A stretch of DNA of 21,590 bases from CAZMYO01 sp964570525 (lineage in GTDB: Bacteria > Patescibacteriota > Patescibacteriia > Magasanikbacterales > GWA2-37-8). This document shows positions 14,801 to 21,111 of the stretch, one piece after another. The stretch spans positions 1 to 21,590 of the forward strand of contig CAZMYO010000056.1 of the NCBI GenBank assembly GCA_964570525.1. Direction: 5' to 3'. A program made the position numbers and the translations under genes. Under the pieces are notes generated by a model. The model was not told where the DNA came from and did no database searches. It saw nothing but the letters and a program-made list of their open reading frames with translations. Every line of letters starts with the position of its first letter. The stretch's first letter is position 1.

Positions 14801-15625
14801 TTATTTCTTAGACTTTTTCTTGGCTCTTGGCTTTTTTTCTGGTTTTTCCTCGCTTTCTTCTTTCATTGGTTCTTCTTTAGTTTCCTCGGAGATTATTGCC
14901 GCCCCTTCTTCAATTGGTCGAGGTTTTTCTTCATTCATCTTGGCCGCATCCAAAATAATGGTGAAATGATCCATCAAAATCTGCGTGGCTTGACGCAAAG
15001 CCTCATCCGGGCTAATGGTGCCGTTGGTTTCAATATTCAAGGTAAGTTTTTCGTAGTTGGTGATGTCTCCGACGCGAGTATACTCCACATGATAACCAAC
15101 ATCTGTCACCGGCGTATACACCGAATCCACAACAATTGTGCCGAGATCATAGCTCTGGCGGTTCTTTTCTTCCACCGGCTTGTAACCGCGGCCGCGGCCA
15201 ACCACAATCTCCATCTCTAAGGTCTTGTTCTTGGTAAGCGTGCACAAAACTAAATCTTTGTTAATAATTTCCACGCTGGCGTTGGGTTCAATATCACCGG
15301 CAGTTACAACCCCGGGACCTTTCTTAACCAAATTTAAGGTAACCAAATCGTCGGAGAAAATTCTCACCGCCAACTGCTTTAAATTCAACATAATCTCGAC
15401 TGCGTCTTCCTTTACGCCTTCAACCGTGCTAAATTCGTGCTGTACGCCCTTAACTTTAAAATACTCCACCGCGGATCCGGGAAGAGACGACAACAATACT
15501 CGGCGCAAAGCATTGCCCAAGGTTGTGCCGTAGCCGTGATAGCACGGGGAAATCACGACGCTTCCGGAATGAGCCGATGCCCCTGGGTTCATTTCTACCC
15601 TGGATGGTAAAAGAAAGTTTTCCAT
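14801..15625 (-). CDS. rpoA: RNA polymerase alpha subunit lacking the C-terminal domain
   Basis: The 274-residue protein has a complete N-terminal assembly domain: YGTTLGNALRRVLLSSLPGSAV, the EFSTVEGVKEDAVEIMLNLK segment, GRGRGYKP, PVTDVGYHVEYTRVGDITNYEKLTLNIETNG and SPDEALRQATQILMDHF. This domain dimerises and docks beta and beta'. After residue ~232, where a linker and the helix-hairpin-helix C-terminal domain (about 80 residues) should follow, there is only a Glu/Lys-rich tail of about 45 residues ending in KKPRAKKKSKK. The DNA/UP-element and activator-contact domain is therefore absent. The stop is TAA with no downstream remnant of the domain in the spacer. Position between rpsD and rplQ is canonical. 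Confidence 0.95.
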   Translation of the reverse strand: MENFLLPSRVEMNPGASAHSGSVVISPCYHGYGTTLGNALRRVLLSSLPGSAVEYFKVKGVQHEFSTVEGVKEDAVEIMLNLKQLAVRIFSDDLVTLNLVKKGPGVVTAGDIEPNASVEIINKDLVLCTLTKNKTLEMEIVVGRGRGYKPVEEKNRQSYDLGTIVVDSVYTPVTDVGYHVEYTRVGDITNYEKLTLNIETNGTISPDEALRQATQILMDHFTIILDAAKMNEEKPRPIEEGAAIISEETKEEPMKEESEEKPEKKPRAKKKSKK

Positions 15626-15630
15626 AATTT

Positions 15631-15757
15631 CTAGGGTTGAGTTAAGAAATAAATAAGCGAAACTTGTCCCGATCCCGAAGGATCGAGGATCCCGACTCGC
15701 CGTCGGGAAAAATCGGGCTTCAAAAAAGAAAATTCTTTTCTTTTTATTCAGCCCTAG
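15631..15757 (-). other. Structured rpsD-rpoA spacer made of nested inverted repeats
   Basis: The 158-base spacer is closed by CTAGGGTTGA (15631-15640) and TCAGCCCTAG (15748-15757), which pair with one wobble. Inside lie GATCC-CGAA-GGATC, CCCGAC-TCGCC-GTCGGG (15691-15707) and an outer CCCGAT/ATCGGG, plus an A/T-rich AAAGAAAA/TTTTCTTT pair. It would form a large fold in the rpoA leader. The 17-base core at 15691-15707 recurs exactly in the infA-rpmJ spacer. Confidence 0.6.
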
Positions 15758-15783
15758 TAATTATAAATTTCTTTAGTTTGTTT

Positions 15784-16392
15784 TTAACGAGAATAGAATC
15801 CGATTATTGAGTTAGCGTCAAAATTCGGATGCTCTATTGTCGGGCTATTTAAAATTTTTCCGATAAAAGTATTCGCGTCCATGCTTAACCAGCTGGGAAA
15901 CTCTTTTTTTCCCAATATCTCGGCGCTATGCTCAAAGAGCTTGCTGCCTTTGGATTTTCCGGCCACCGTTATCTGATCTCCTACCCGTACCCGATAGGAT
16001 GGGATATCTACTTTTTTTGAATTCACCGTAATATGTCCATGGCTTGTCAGCTGCCGAGCGGCCGCGCGCGACGGAGCCAAGCCCAGGCGATACACTACAT
16101 TGTCTAATCGTGATTCCAAATAATTCAATAAGAATTTACTGGTATCACCAGTCTTTTTGGAAGCTTCCGCGACATAGTTGGAAAATTGGCGTTCCAAAAT
16201 TCCATAAATTCTCTTTACTTTTTGCTTCTCGCGCAACTGTTTGCCGAAACCGGACAATTTTACGCGTTTTTGCTTCGGGCCGTGTACGCCGGGCGGGTAA
16301 CTGCGGCGAGTAATCGGACACTTCGGAGAATCGCAAAGTTTTTCTCCGTACTTTCGGCATAACTTGTGTTTTGGTCTTAAATCTCGAGCCAT
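15784..16392 (-). CDS. rpsD: 30S ribosomal protein uS4
   Basis: The protein has 202 residues from ATG 16392 (MARDLRPKHKLCRKYG). A TTG three codons upstream is unlikely as start. The N-terminal region has cysteines 12, 20 and 25 (LCRKYGEKLCDSPKCP), resembling the zinc-binding C+ form of uS4 but with an unusual spacing. Then follow GVHGPKQKRVKLSGFGKQLREKQKVKRIYG and the S4 RNA-binding domain SRLDNVVYRLGLAPSRAAARQLTSHGHITVN. uS4 starts 30S assembly on 16S rRNA and commonly represses its own operon in bacteria. Two copies of a 13-base repeat lie upstream of the gene. No SD. Confidence 0.96.
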   Translation of the reverse strand: MARDLRPKHKLCRKYGEKLCDSPKCPITRRSYPPGVHGPKQKRVKLSGFGKQLREKQKVKRIYGILERQFSNYVAEASKKTGDTSKFLLNYLESRLDNVVYRLGLAPSRAAARQLTSHGHITVNSKKVDIPSYRVRVGDQITVAGKSKGSKLFEHSAEILGKKEFPSWLSMDANTFIGKILNSPTIEHPNFDANSIIGFYSR

Positions 16393-16399
16393 AATAATC

Positions 16400-16426
16400 A
16401 ATTTCTAATATCTAATTTCTAATATC
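16400..16426. repeat. Tandem 13-base repeat in the rpsK-rpsD gap
   Basis: AATTTCTAATATC occurs twice with a period of 14 (16400-16412 and 16414-16426) in the 44-base gap, directly before the rpsD start. It may be simple slippage. Confidence 0.6.
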
Positions 16427-16436
16427 AATTAAAAAT

Positions 16437-16901
16437 TTACACTCTTCGTCTCTTCGGCGGCCGGCAACCATTGTGGGGAATCGGAGTTGTATCGGTGATG
16501 TTGAGCACATTTAAGCCGTTAGCGTGGAGCGCTCGAATGGCGCTCTCTCGCCCGCCGCCAATACCTTTTACAAAGACATTGACCTCGCGCAAACCGCAAT
16601 CGGCAATTTTGGCCATTAGATCTTTTACTACGACACTCGCCGCGTATGGCGTCGCTTTCTTAGGACCTTTAAAACCAGTGGATCCGGACGAAGACCAACC
16701 CAACACCGCGCCATTCGGATCGGTAATGGTGAGAATGGTGTTGTTATAGGTAGCCTGAATATAGGCGCTGCCGCGCGGTACCTGCTTCACCACTTTTTTC
16801 TTTTTTGCTTTTACCACTTTACCGTCAGCCTTCGCTCCTTTGGCGATAACCTCCGCTGGCGCCACGGTAGCTGGCGCTGACTGGGTGTTTTGTTCGGTCA
16901 T
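16437..16901 (-). CDS. rpsK: 30S ribosomal protein uS11
   Basis: The 154-residue protein has the uS11 core GSAYIQATYNNTILTITDPNGAVLGWSSSGSTGFKGPKKATPYAA, then VNVFVKGIGGGRESAIRALHANGLNVLNITDTTPIPHNGCRPPKRRRV. It forms part of the 30S platform near the mRNA exit and anti-SD region. An N-terminal extension of about 40 residues, Ala-rich then Lys-rich (KAKKKKVVKQVPRG), makes it longer than the usual ~129 residues. Normal position between rpsM and rpsD. No SD. Confidence 0.96.
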   Translation of the reverse strand: MTEQNTQSAPATVAPAEVIAKGAKADGKVVKAKKKKVVKQVPRGSAYIQATYNNTILTITDPNGAVLGWSSSGSTGFKGPKKATPYAASVVVKDLMAKIADCGLREVNVFVKGIGGGRESAIRALHANGLNVLNITDTTPIPHNGCRPPKRRRV

Positions 16902-16958
16902 AGGATGCTACTGATGAGATGAATAGTATAATTCGTTAAATTCGCCTTTTAATGTGTA

Positions 16959-17345
16959 TTATGTTTTTTGACCAGCCGGTTTTCTACCGCTGCCCATGGT
17001 CTTTCTGGTATTGCCGCGCACCGTGCGCGAATTGGTTTTTGTTCGCTGGCCGCGCGCGGGCAAGTGTTTCATATGACGAACACCGCGATAGCACTTGATA
17101 TCTTTGAGAGATTTGATATTAGCCTGGACCTCGCGGCGCAGATCGCCTTCGGTCTTGTAACTTTTTTCCACAATCGCGCGTAATTTGTCTTCCTGCTCGG
17201 TGGTTAAATCTTTGGTTCTAATATTGCCGTCAATGCCGGCAACCTGCAAAATCTTTTTAGCCAAAGCCGGCCCTATGCCATAAATATAAGGAAGTGAAAA
17301 CTGGATCTTTTTTTCTTTAGGTATGTTGGTGCCGGCAATACGCAT
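16959..17345 (-). CDS. rpsM: 30S ribosomal protein uS13
   Basis: From ATG 17345 the protein begins MRIAGTNIPKEKKIQFSLPYIYGIG, the canonical uS13 N-terminus; a GTG four codons upstream is less likely. It has the helix-two-turn-helix block GIGPALAKKIL and the C-terminal CYRGVRHMKHLPARGQRTKTNSRTVRG that binds 16S rRNA and tRNA in the head. The length of 128 residues is normal. It follows rpmJ by 40 bases. No SD. Confidence 0.96.
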   Translation of the reverse strand: MRIAGTNIPKEKKIQFSLPYIYGIGPALAKKILQVAGIDGNIRTKDLTTEQEDKLRAIVEKSYKTEGDLRREVQANIKSLKDIKCYRGVRHMKHLPARGQRTKTNSRTVRGNTRKTMGSGRKPAGQKT

Positions 17346-17385
17346 ATAATAATTCACAAATTTAATACGAATTTAAAACGAATGT

Positions 17386-17499
17386 CTAGCCTTGGCGCTG
17401 TTTATGTTTTTGGTTACTACAAATCACGCGCAATCTTCCTTTGCGGCGAACTATTTTGCATTTCATGCAGATTTTCTTAACCGAAGCGCGTACTTTCAT
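17386..17499 (-). CDS. rpmJ: 50S ribosomal protein bL36
   Basis: The 37-residue protein MKVRASVKKICMKCKIVRRKG continues to the C-terminal NQKHKQRQG. It keeps all four zinc ligands (Cys11, Cys14, Cys27, His32), the zinc-containing form of bL36. The frame stays open upstream, but ATG 17499 gives the exact family length. It sits between infA and rpsM, the standard order, but is separated from infA by a 332-base repeat-filled spacer. No SD. Confidence 0.94.
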   Translation of the reverse strand: MKVRASVKKICMKCKIVRRKGRLRVICSNQKHKQRQG

Positions 17500-17512
17500 A
17501 CGGAATTGGATT

Positions 17513-17563
17513 ATCCGCCCCAGGCGGATTGTTAGCTGACACAAAATCTTAAAAAAGATTTTG
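17513..17563 (-). repeat. Two hairpins just upstream of rpmJ
   Basis: ATCCGCC (17513-17519) / GGCGGAT (17523-17529) is a member of the TCCGCC palindrome family. CAAAATCTT (17542-17550) / AAGATTTTG (17555-17563) is a 9-base A/T-rich hairpin. Both lie in the transcribed spacer between infA and rpmJ. Confidence 0.65.
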
Positions 17564-17576
17564 GTTGCTATCAAAA

Positions 17577-17677
17577 AATACCAACCACTGCCGCGATATC
17601 ATCGTCTAGCGGCCTCCCTAATCGGACATATGGACACTGTTAGGGAGCGGCCAGACTACACCGCACTGGTTGATATT
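17577..17677 (-). ncRNA. Candidate ~100-nt structured RNA or hairpin element in the infA-rpmJ spacer
   Basis: On the - strand, AATATCAACCA (17677-17667) pairs with TGGTTGGTATT (17587-17577): 11 pairs, one U-G. The inside forms a long hairpin: GTCT/AGAC (17656-17653 with 17607-17604) plus TCCCTAA/TTAGGGA (17646-17640 with 17621-17615), with GGCCGC-type pairing between and an 18-base loop. The 3' side of the outer stem is followed by TTTT. The wobble occurs only on the - strand (C-A mismatch on +), which fits - strand RNA. It could be an operon leader/attenuator, a processed small RNA, or a MITE-like insertion with inverted ends. No similarity to a known class recognised. Confidence 0.5.
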
Positions 17678-17690
17678 TACTAAGGGTGAG

Positions 17691-17812
17691 GCCAAAAGAA
17701 AACTTTTATTTTCTTTTGGCGAAGCCTGACGTAAATTCAAGCTTTGCTTATATTCTTTCCCGCCAGAGCCGCCGCAAATGCGGGACAGGCGGGACCCCGA
17801 CTCGCCGTCGGG
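17691..17812 (-). repeat. Further inverted repeats between infA and rpmJ
   Basis: GCCAAAAGAAAA (17691-17702) / TTTTCTTTTGGC (17709-17720) is a perfect 12-base stem with a 6-base loop. CCCGCC/GGCGGG (about 17759-17793) follows. CCCGAC-TCGCC-GTCGGG (17796-17812) is identical over 17 bases to 15691-15707 in the rpoA leader. No ORF or clear promoter. Confidence 0.65.
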
Positions 17813-17831
17813 TTAAATTCAATAATTGTTG

Positions 17832-18050
17832 TTAAAAACGAAAGGTGATTCTGCCCTTGGTTAAATCGTAGGGGGTCATCTCTACTTTAACCTGGTCGTT
17901 TACCGAGAGCCGAATCTTGTTGAGTCGCATTTTTCCGGAAAGATGGGCGATGATGCTTTGGCCGCTCTCCAATTTTACTCGGAAAGTTCCGGCGGGAAGC
18001 ATCTCTTCCACCGCTCCTCTCAACTCAATAATGTCCTTTTCTTTAGGCAT
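17832..18050 (-). CDS. infA: Translation initiation factor IF-1
   Basis: The 72-residue single OB-fold protein MPKEKDIIELRGAVEEMLPAG, with VKLESGQSIIAHLSGKMRLNKIRL and VEMTPYDLTKGRITFRF, matches IF-1 over its whole length. It occupies the ribosomal A site during initiation. It opens the cluster with its own near-consensus promoter (18073-18101) and a leader of about 15 bases without SD. The genes that usually precede it (secY, adk, map) are not here; gtrA is upstream instead. Confidence 0.96.
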   Translation of the reverse strand: MPKEKDIIELRGAVEEMLPAGTFRVKLESGQSIIAHLSGKMRLNKIRLSVNDQVKVEMTPYDLTKGRITFRF

Positions 18051-18072
18051 TGTTTAAAATTAATCTTTGTAA

Positions 18073-18101
18073 ATTATATATGAAAAGGGAAAATTAGTCA
18101 A
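18073..18101 (-). promoter_or_regulatory. Promoter of infA and the ribosomal protein cluster
   Basis: TTGACT (18101-18096), a 17-base spacer and TATAAT (18078-18073) on the - strand: 11 of 12 consensus positions. Predicted start of transcription about 18066, 16 bases before the infA ATG. Confidence 0.8.
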
Positions 18102-18158
18102 GTGGGTAAACTCCGATTGGCTAAAACTAGCCTTTTAATGGTGGCGGTAACGCCCCAG

Positions 18159-18575
18159 CTACGTGACAGCTGGTGTCCGGTAAACCCAATGTTTATACAA
18201 AAGAAAATTCCAACCGACAGCGAGCGCTACGTTTGCCAGTCGCGCCACTATATAATTATACTCTAATCGTTCGTTAAAAAACCACATCCAAGCAACGGAA
18301 AAAAGGTAATTGGCTCCGGCGAGAAGATAGAAACGGATCATCTGCCGGTGCGTCATTCCTTTAGACTTAAACGCCCAAATTTTATTAAGAAAAAAAGCAT
18401 AGTTAATAAGAAAAGCTTGGTTGATGATAACGGCAACTACCGGACGAATGTTGGCGTATTCTTTAAGCAAAAACAGGGTTCCTATATCCAATATAACTCC
18501 GCTTATGCCAATAATAAAATACTTAGCGAATTCACGACGCAGGGACCAAAAATGTAAAATTATTTTCTTGAGCAT
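18159..18575 (-). CDS. GtrA-family membrane protein
   Basis: The 138-residue protein has four hydrophobic segments with the GtrA pattern: KYFIIGISGVILDIGTLFLL at the start, AFLINYAFFLNKIWAF in the middle and AVGWNFLLYKHWVY at the end. Members are thought to help move lipid-linked sugars across the membrane for surface-glycan modification. It may serve the glycan block at 7975-12810, but is not adjacent. The -10 box of its promoter ends 6 bases before the ATG, so the transcript is predicted to start at or next to the A of ATG. Several small hairpins (CCAGCT/AGCTGG, GGCG/CGCC, GGCTA/TAGCC at 18119-18132) lie at its 3' end. Confidence 0.88.
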   Translation of the reverse strand: MLKKIILHFWSLRREFAKYFIIGISGVILDIGTLFLLKEYANIRPVVAVIINQAFLINYAFFLNKIWAFKSKGMTHRQMIRFYLLAGANYLFSVAWMWFFNERLEYNYIVARLANVALAVGWNFLLYKHWVYRTPAVT

Positions 18576-18581
18576 AACTAT

Positions 18582-18610
18582 AGTATAGCAAATAGTCGCG
18601 GGTTTGACAA
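18582..18610 (-). promoter_or_regulatory. Promoter of gtrA, sharing its -35 with a divergent promoter
   Basis: TTGTCA (18610-18605), 17 bases, TATACT (18587-18582) on the - strand; the same hexamers and spacing as the promoter at 1068-1096. The -35 box overlaps the TTGACA of the + strand promoter at 18604-18632. Confidence 0.7.
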
Positions 18611-18632
18611 AAGACTTGAGATGCCCTATAAG
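18604..18632 (+). promoter_or_regulatory. Promoter of the orphan small gene
   Basis: TTGACA (18604-18609), 17-base spacer, TATAAG (18627-18632). Start of transcription about 18639, giving a leader of about 29 bases with a perfect AGGAGG at 18656-18661. Confidence 0.75.
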
Positions 18633-18667
18633 TAAGTTGGGTAGATCAAAACAACAGGAGGATGACG

Positions 18668-19009
18668 ATGTCCGAATTGTTGCGTGAGGAATTGTTGCGC
18701 TTTGCTCGCGAACTGCGCGACAAAGCCAGTAAACCGCCCGAACGAATTTATGAGCTTTTGTTTCTTACCTCTCCGGAAATCCCGCATATTTTCCTTATCG
18801 AAACTTTGCGGGAGCTTTTTCGAGATATCTCATCTCGCTCATTCGAATCGATGGTGCGGCGAGCGGCGGAACGCGCGTATATTCAGCTTCACACGAGCTG
18901 GAAAACATCCGACAGGTGCTCAATCCCGACTTATCCTCCAACCGAGGACATGAAACAATACGTTGAGAGGGTCGTGCAAAATCTCAAAGAATCCAAACAT
19001 CTCTCATAA
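18668..19009 (+). CDS. Orphan small protein (113 aa) with consensus promoter and SD
   Basis: ATG 18668 lies 6 bases after a perfect AGGAGG (18656-18661). The ATG at 18662 touches the SD and is too close. The protein begins MSELLREELLRFARELRDKA and is mostly amphipathic helix, rich in Arg, Glu and Leu, with two cysteine-free halves, a single Cys around the SDRCSIP turn, and a helical C-terminus (EDMKQYVERVVQNLKES). No membrane segment, signal peptide or known motif. It is followed by an intrinsic terminator, so it is a monocistronic unit. I do not recognise the family; a soluble helical protein, perhaps protein-binding, is all that can be said. Confidence 0.7.
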   Translation: MSELLREELLRFARELRDKASKPPERIYELLFLTSPEIPHIFLIETLRELFRDISSRSFESMVRRAAERAYIQLHTSWKTSDRCSIPTYPPTEDMKQYVERVVQNLKESKHLS

Positions 19010-19013
19010 ATAG

Positions 19014-19046
19014 GCGGTCGCTCTCAAAGCTGCCGCTTCTTCTTTG
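19014..19046 (+). terminator. Intrinsic terminator of the orphan small gene
   Basis: GCGG (19014-19017) / CCGC (19033-19036) with inner GCT (19020-19022) / AGC (19028-19030), then TTCTTCTTTG. The tail resembles that of the lipoprotein gene terminator at 6525-6573 (GGC followed by TTCTTCTTT). Confidence 0.6.
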
Positions 19047-19066
19047 AATAATCTATTTTTAACAAA

Positions 19067-21016
19067 TTACTCCAATACCGCTTTAATTCTGCGTATGCCG
19101 GCGCTCACTGCTTCTTCTTTTGCAACCTTAAAATGTCCAAGGGTGCCAGTATGCTCCACATGCGGCCCGCCGCACACTTCGCGGCTATAGGTGGATGAGC
19201 TTGGATCGGCAAAAGCATTTTTATTCGGGTCGCCCACGGTATATACTTTCACTTTATCCTGATATTTATCTTCAAACAACCCAATCGCGCCCTTGGCCTT
19301 GGCTTCTTCAAAACTCATTTCTTGCCAACTGACGGGATAATCTTTTTGAATGGCGGCGTTGACGAGATCCTCGGCCTGTTTAATTTGTTCAGCAGTCATT
19401 TTTTGCGGATGCGCGAAATCAAAGCGCAGGCGTTCTTGGGTAATGTTACTTCCCCGCTGCATAGCATGGGGACCGAGAACTTTTAGGAGTGTCGCGTGAA
19501 GCAAATGCGTCGCGGTATGATACCTGGTGGACATCTCACTGTGGTCGGCTAATCCGCCAGCAAACTTTTGCTCGGCGCCGGCGCGAGATTTTTCCTGGTG
19601 TTCTTTAAAAGCTTGGTTAAAACCTTCCACATCTACTGTGAGACCATTCTCAATAGCGAGCTCCTCGGTCATCTCGAGCGGAAAACCATAGGTGTCGTAG
19701 AGCTTGAAAGCATGCTTGCCGGAAATTTCCTTGATGACTTGTCCGCTTTTTTCGAACGCAGTTCGGAAACCGCCGATGAGGCGGTCGAACTCTTTCAGAC
19801 CTTGCTCGATGGTGTTGATGAACTTGCTTTCCTCGCGCGCCAGCTCGGTAAGAACAAAGTCCTTGTTGCGTACAAGTTCCGGATAGACGTCCGCAAAAAT
19901 CTCAACGATTTTTTCGGCTATTTCGGAAGCGAAATGGTTTTTAATTCCCAGCTTTTTCCCGTAACGCACCGCGCGGCGAATTAACCGGCGCACGACGTAG
20001 CCCTGATCGGTATTACTCGGAGCAATACCGCGATCATCGCCCATAATCATGGTGGCGGTGCGGATATGATCGGCTACAATTCTGATCGCGCGAGTGATAT
20101 CACCACCCTCAATATATTCATGCCCGGAAATATCCTGAATTTTTTGAATCAGCGGCCAAAAAGTATCAACCTGAAACACATCAACAAAACCGTTTAAAAC
20201 GACGAGCGTCCGCTCCAGCCCCATGCCGGTATCAACATTTTTTTGTTTCAACGGTTCATAGGTATACTCAACCGGACTTTCGACTTTATGGACTTTCGAC
20301 TTTTCAGCCTCTTCGGCTGATCCGCCTTTGGCGGAATAGACTTTATTATATTGCATGAAGACGTCATTCCAAATCTCGAGCCAGTTGTCTTCGTCAGTCC
20401 CCGGATTGCTGCCCGCGGGTGGAAATTCACTCTCTCCTTTCCAAAAAAACATTTCCGTATCCGGGCCGCACGGCCCGGTTTGCCCGGCCGGACCCCACCA
20501 ATTATTTTTCTTGGGTAAATAGGCGATTTTTTCTTCCGGAACTCCTGCTTGTTTCCAAATATCGGCCGCCTCGTCATCACGAGCAATATTATTCTCCGGA
20601 TCACCGACAAAAACCGACACAGCGAGCTTACGCTTATCCAAACCCAGCCACTTGGGCGACGTCAAAAATTCCCAACTCCACTCAATCGCTTCTTTTTTAA
20701 AATAACCTGCCCCGATGCCATCAGGCTTTTCGGGGTCGCCAAACGACCAATTACCGAGCATTTCAAAAAAAGTATCATGGCGACTGTCCCCCACCTCGTC
20801 AATGTCCTGCGTGCGAATGTATTTCTGCACATTAGCCACGCGATTGCCGCCCGGGTGCTTTTGGCCAAGCAAATAGGGCACGAGCGGATGCATGCCAGCC
20901 GTGGTAAAAAGAACCGTCGGATCATTTTCCGGAATCAAAGAAGCCGAGGGGATAATGGCGTGTCCCTTCGAACGAAAAAAATTTAGATATAATTGTCTTA
21001 ATTGATTACTTGTCAT
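19067..21016 (-). CDS. alaS: Alanyl-tRNA synthetase, compact form
   Basis: The 649-residue protein has the class II catalytic domain (FFRSKGHAIIPSASLIPEND, TTAGMHPLVPYLLG, DTFFEMLGNWSFGD, VDTGMGLERT) and the tRNA-recognition helices (VADHIRTATMIMGDDRG). It also has an editing centre with HTATH (His500, His504) and CGGPH (Cys615, His619). Two parts of standard ~870-residue AlaRS are missing: the beta-barrel between the two halves (the TPFYAESGGQ region; residues 470-500 run straight from KEHQEKSRAG to HTATH) and the whole C-Ala domain, since the protein ends at IRRIKAVLE. Residues ~226-250 (KGGSAEEAEKSKVHKVES region) are an insertion encoded by repeats. It is probably functional, since all catalytic and editing residues are kept. 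No SD. Confidence 0.95.
   Translation of the reverse strand: MTSNQLRQLYLNFFRSKGHAIIPSASLIPENDPTVLFTTAGMHPLVPYLLGQKHPGGNRVANVQKYIRTQDIDEVGDSRHDTFFEMLGNWSFGDPEKPDGIGAGYFKKEAIEWSWEFLTSPKWLGLDKRKLAVSVFVGDPENNIARDDEAADIWKQAGVPEEKIAYLPKKNNWWGPAGQTGPCGPDTEMFFWKGESEFPPAGSNPGTDEDNWLEIWNDVFMQYNKVYSAKGGSAEEAEKSKVHKVESPVEYTYEPLKQKNVDTGMGLERTLVVLNGFVDVFQVDTFWPLIQKIQDISGHEYIEGGDITRAIRIVADHIRTATMIMGDDRGIAPSNTDQGYVVRRLIRRAVRYGKKLGIKNHFASEIAEKIVEIFADVYPELVRNKDFVLTELAREESKFINTIEQGLKEFDRLIGGFRTAFEKSGQVIKEISGKHAFKLYDTYGFPLEMTEELAIENGLTVDVEGFNQAFKEHQEKSRAGAEQKFAGGLADHSEMSTRYHTATHLLHATLLKVLGPHAMQRGSNITQERLRFDFAHPQKMTAEQIKQAEDLVNAAIQKDYPVSWQEMSFEEAKAKGAIGLFEDKYQDKVKVYTVGDPNKNAFADPSSSTYSREVCGGPHVEHTGTLGHFKVAKEEAVSAGIRRIKAVLE
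20274..20335. repeat. Composite repeat inside alaS: two 14-mers plus two hairpins
   Basis: GGACTTTCGACTTT at 20274-20287 and 20290-20303, then TCAGCC (20304-20309) / GGCTGA (20315-20320), then TCCGCC-TTT-GGCGGA (20321-20335). It is read in frame as residues 228-248 of AlaRS, between two conserved blocks (FMQYN and VDTGMGLER). The pair of hairpins recurs at 21025-21054 in the leader of the same gene. Confidence 0.85.
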
Positions 21017-21024
21017 ATGATTTG

Positions 21025-21054
21025 CCAGCCAAAGGCTGGTCCGCCTCTGGCGGA
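21025..21054. repeat. Tandem hairpins in the alaS leader
   Basis: CCAGCC-AAA-GGCTGG (21025-21039) directly followed by TCCGCC-TCT-GGCGGA (21040-21054), 8 bases before the alaS ATG on the - strand. It has the same two-part order as the copy inside the coding sequence at 20304-20335. A run of T precedes it on the - strand, so it does not look like a terminator. Confidence 0.8.
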
Positions 21055-21082
21055 AAAAAACTTCCCTAAAGTAAGGCGATTT

Positions 21083-21111
21083 TTAATAAATATTGCCCTG
21101 GGTATTGACAA
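21083..21111 (-). promoter_or_regulatory. Putative alaS promoter
   Basis: TTGTCA (21111-21106), 17 bases, TATTAA (21088-21083) on the - strand. The -10 is weaker than others here. The -35 overlaps the TTGACA of the divergent RNA promoter (21105-21110). Confidence 0.5.

Noticed and set aside
16393..16401. TTG start three codons upstream of the rpsD ATG
   Set aside because: MARDLRP is the canonical uS4-type N-terminus; the extension MII has no support.
17596..17614. Stretch resembling the D-arm of tRNA-Glu (TCGTCTAGCGGCC) on the + strand
   Set aside because: No anticodon arm, no T-arm with GTTCGA and no acceptor pairing at tRNA distances; the segment is better explained as one side of the long hairpin at 17604-17656.
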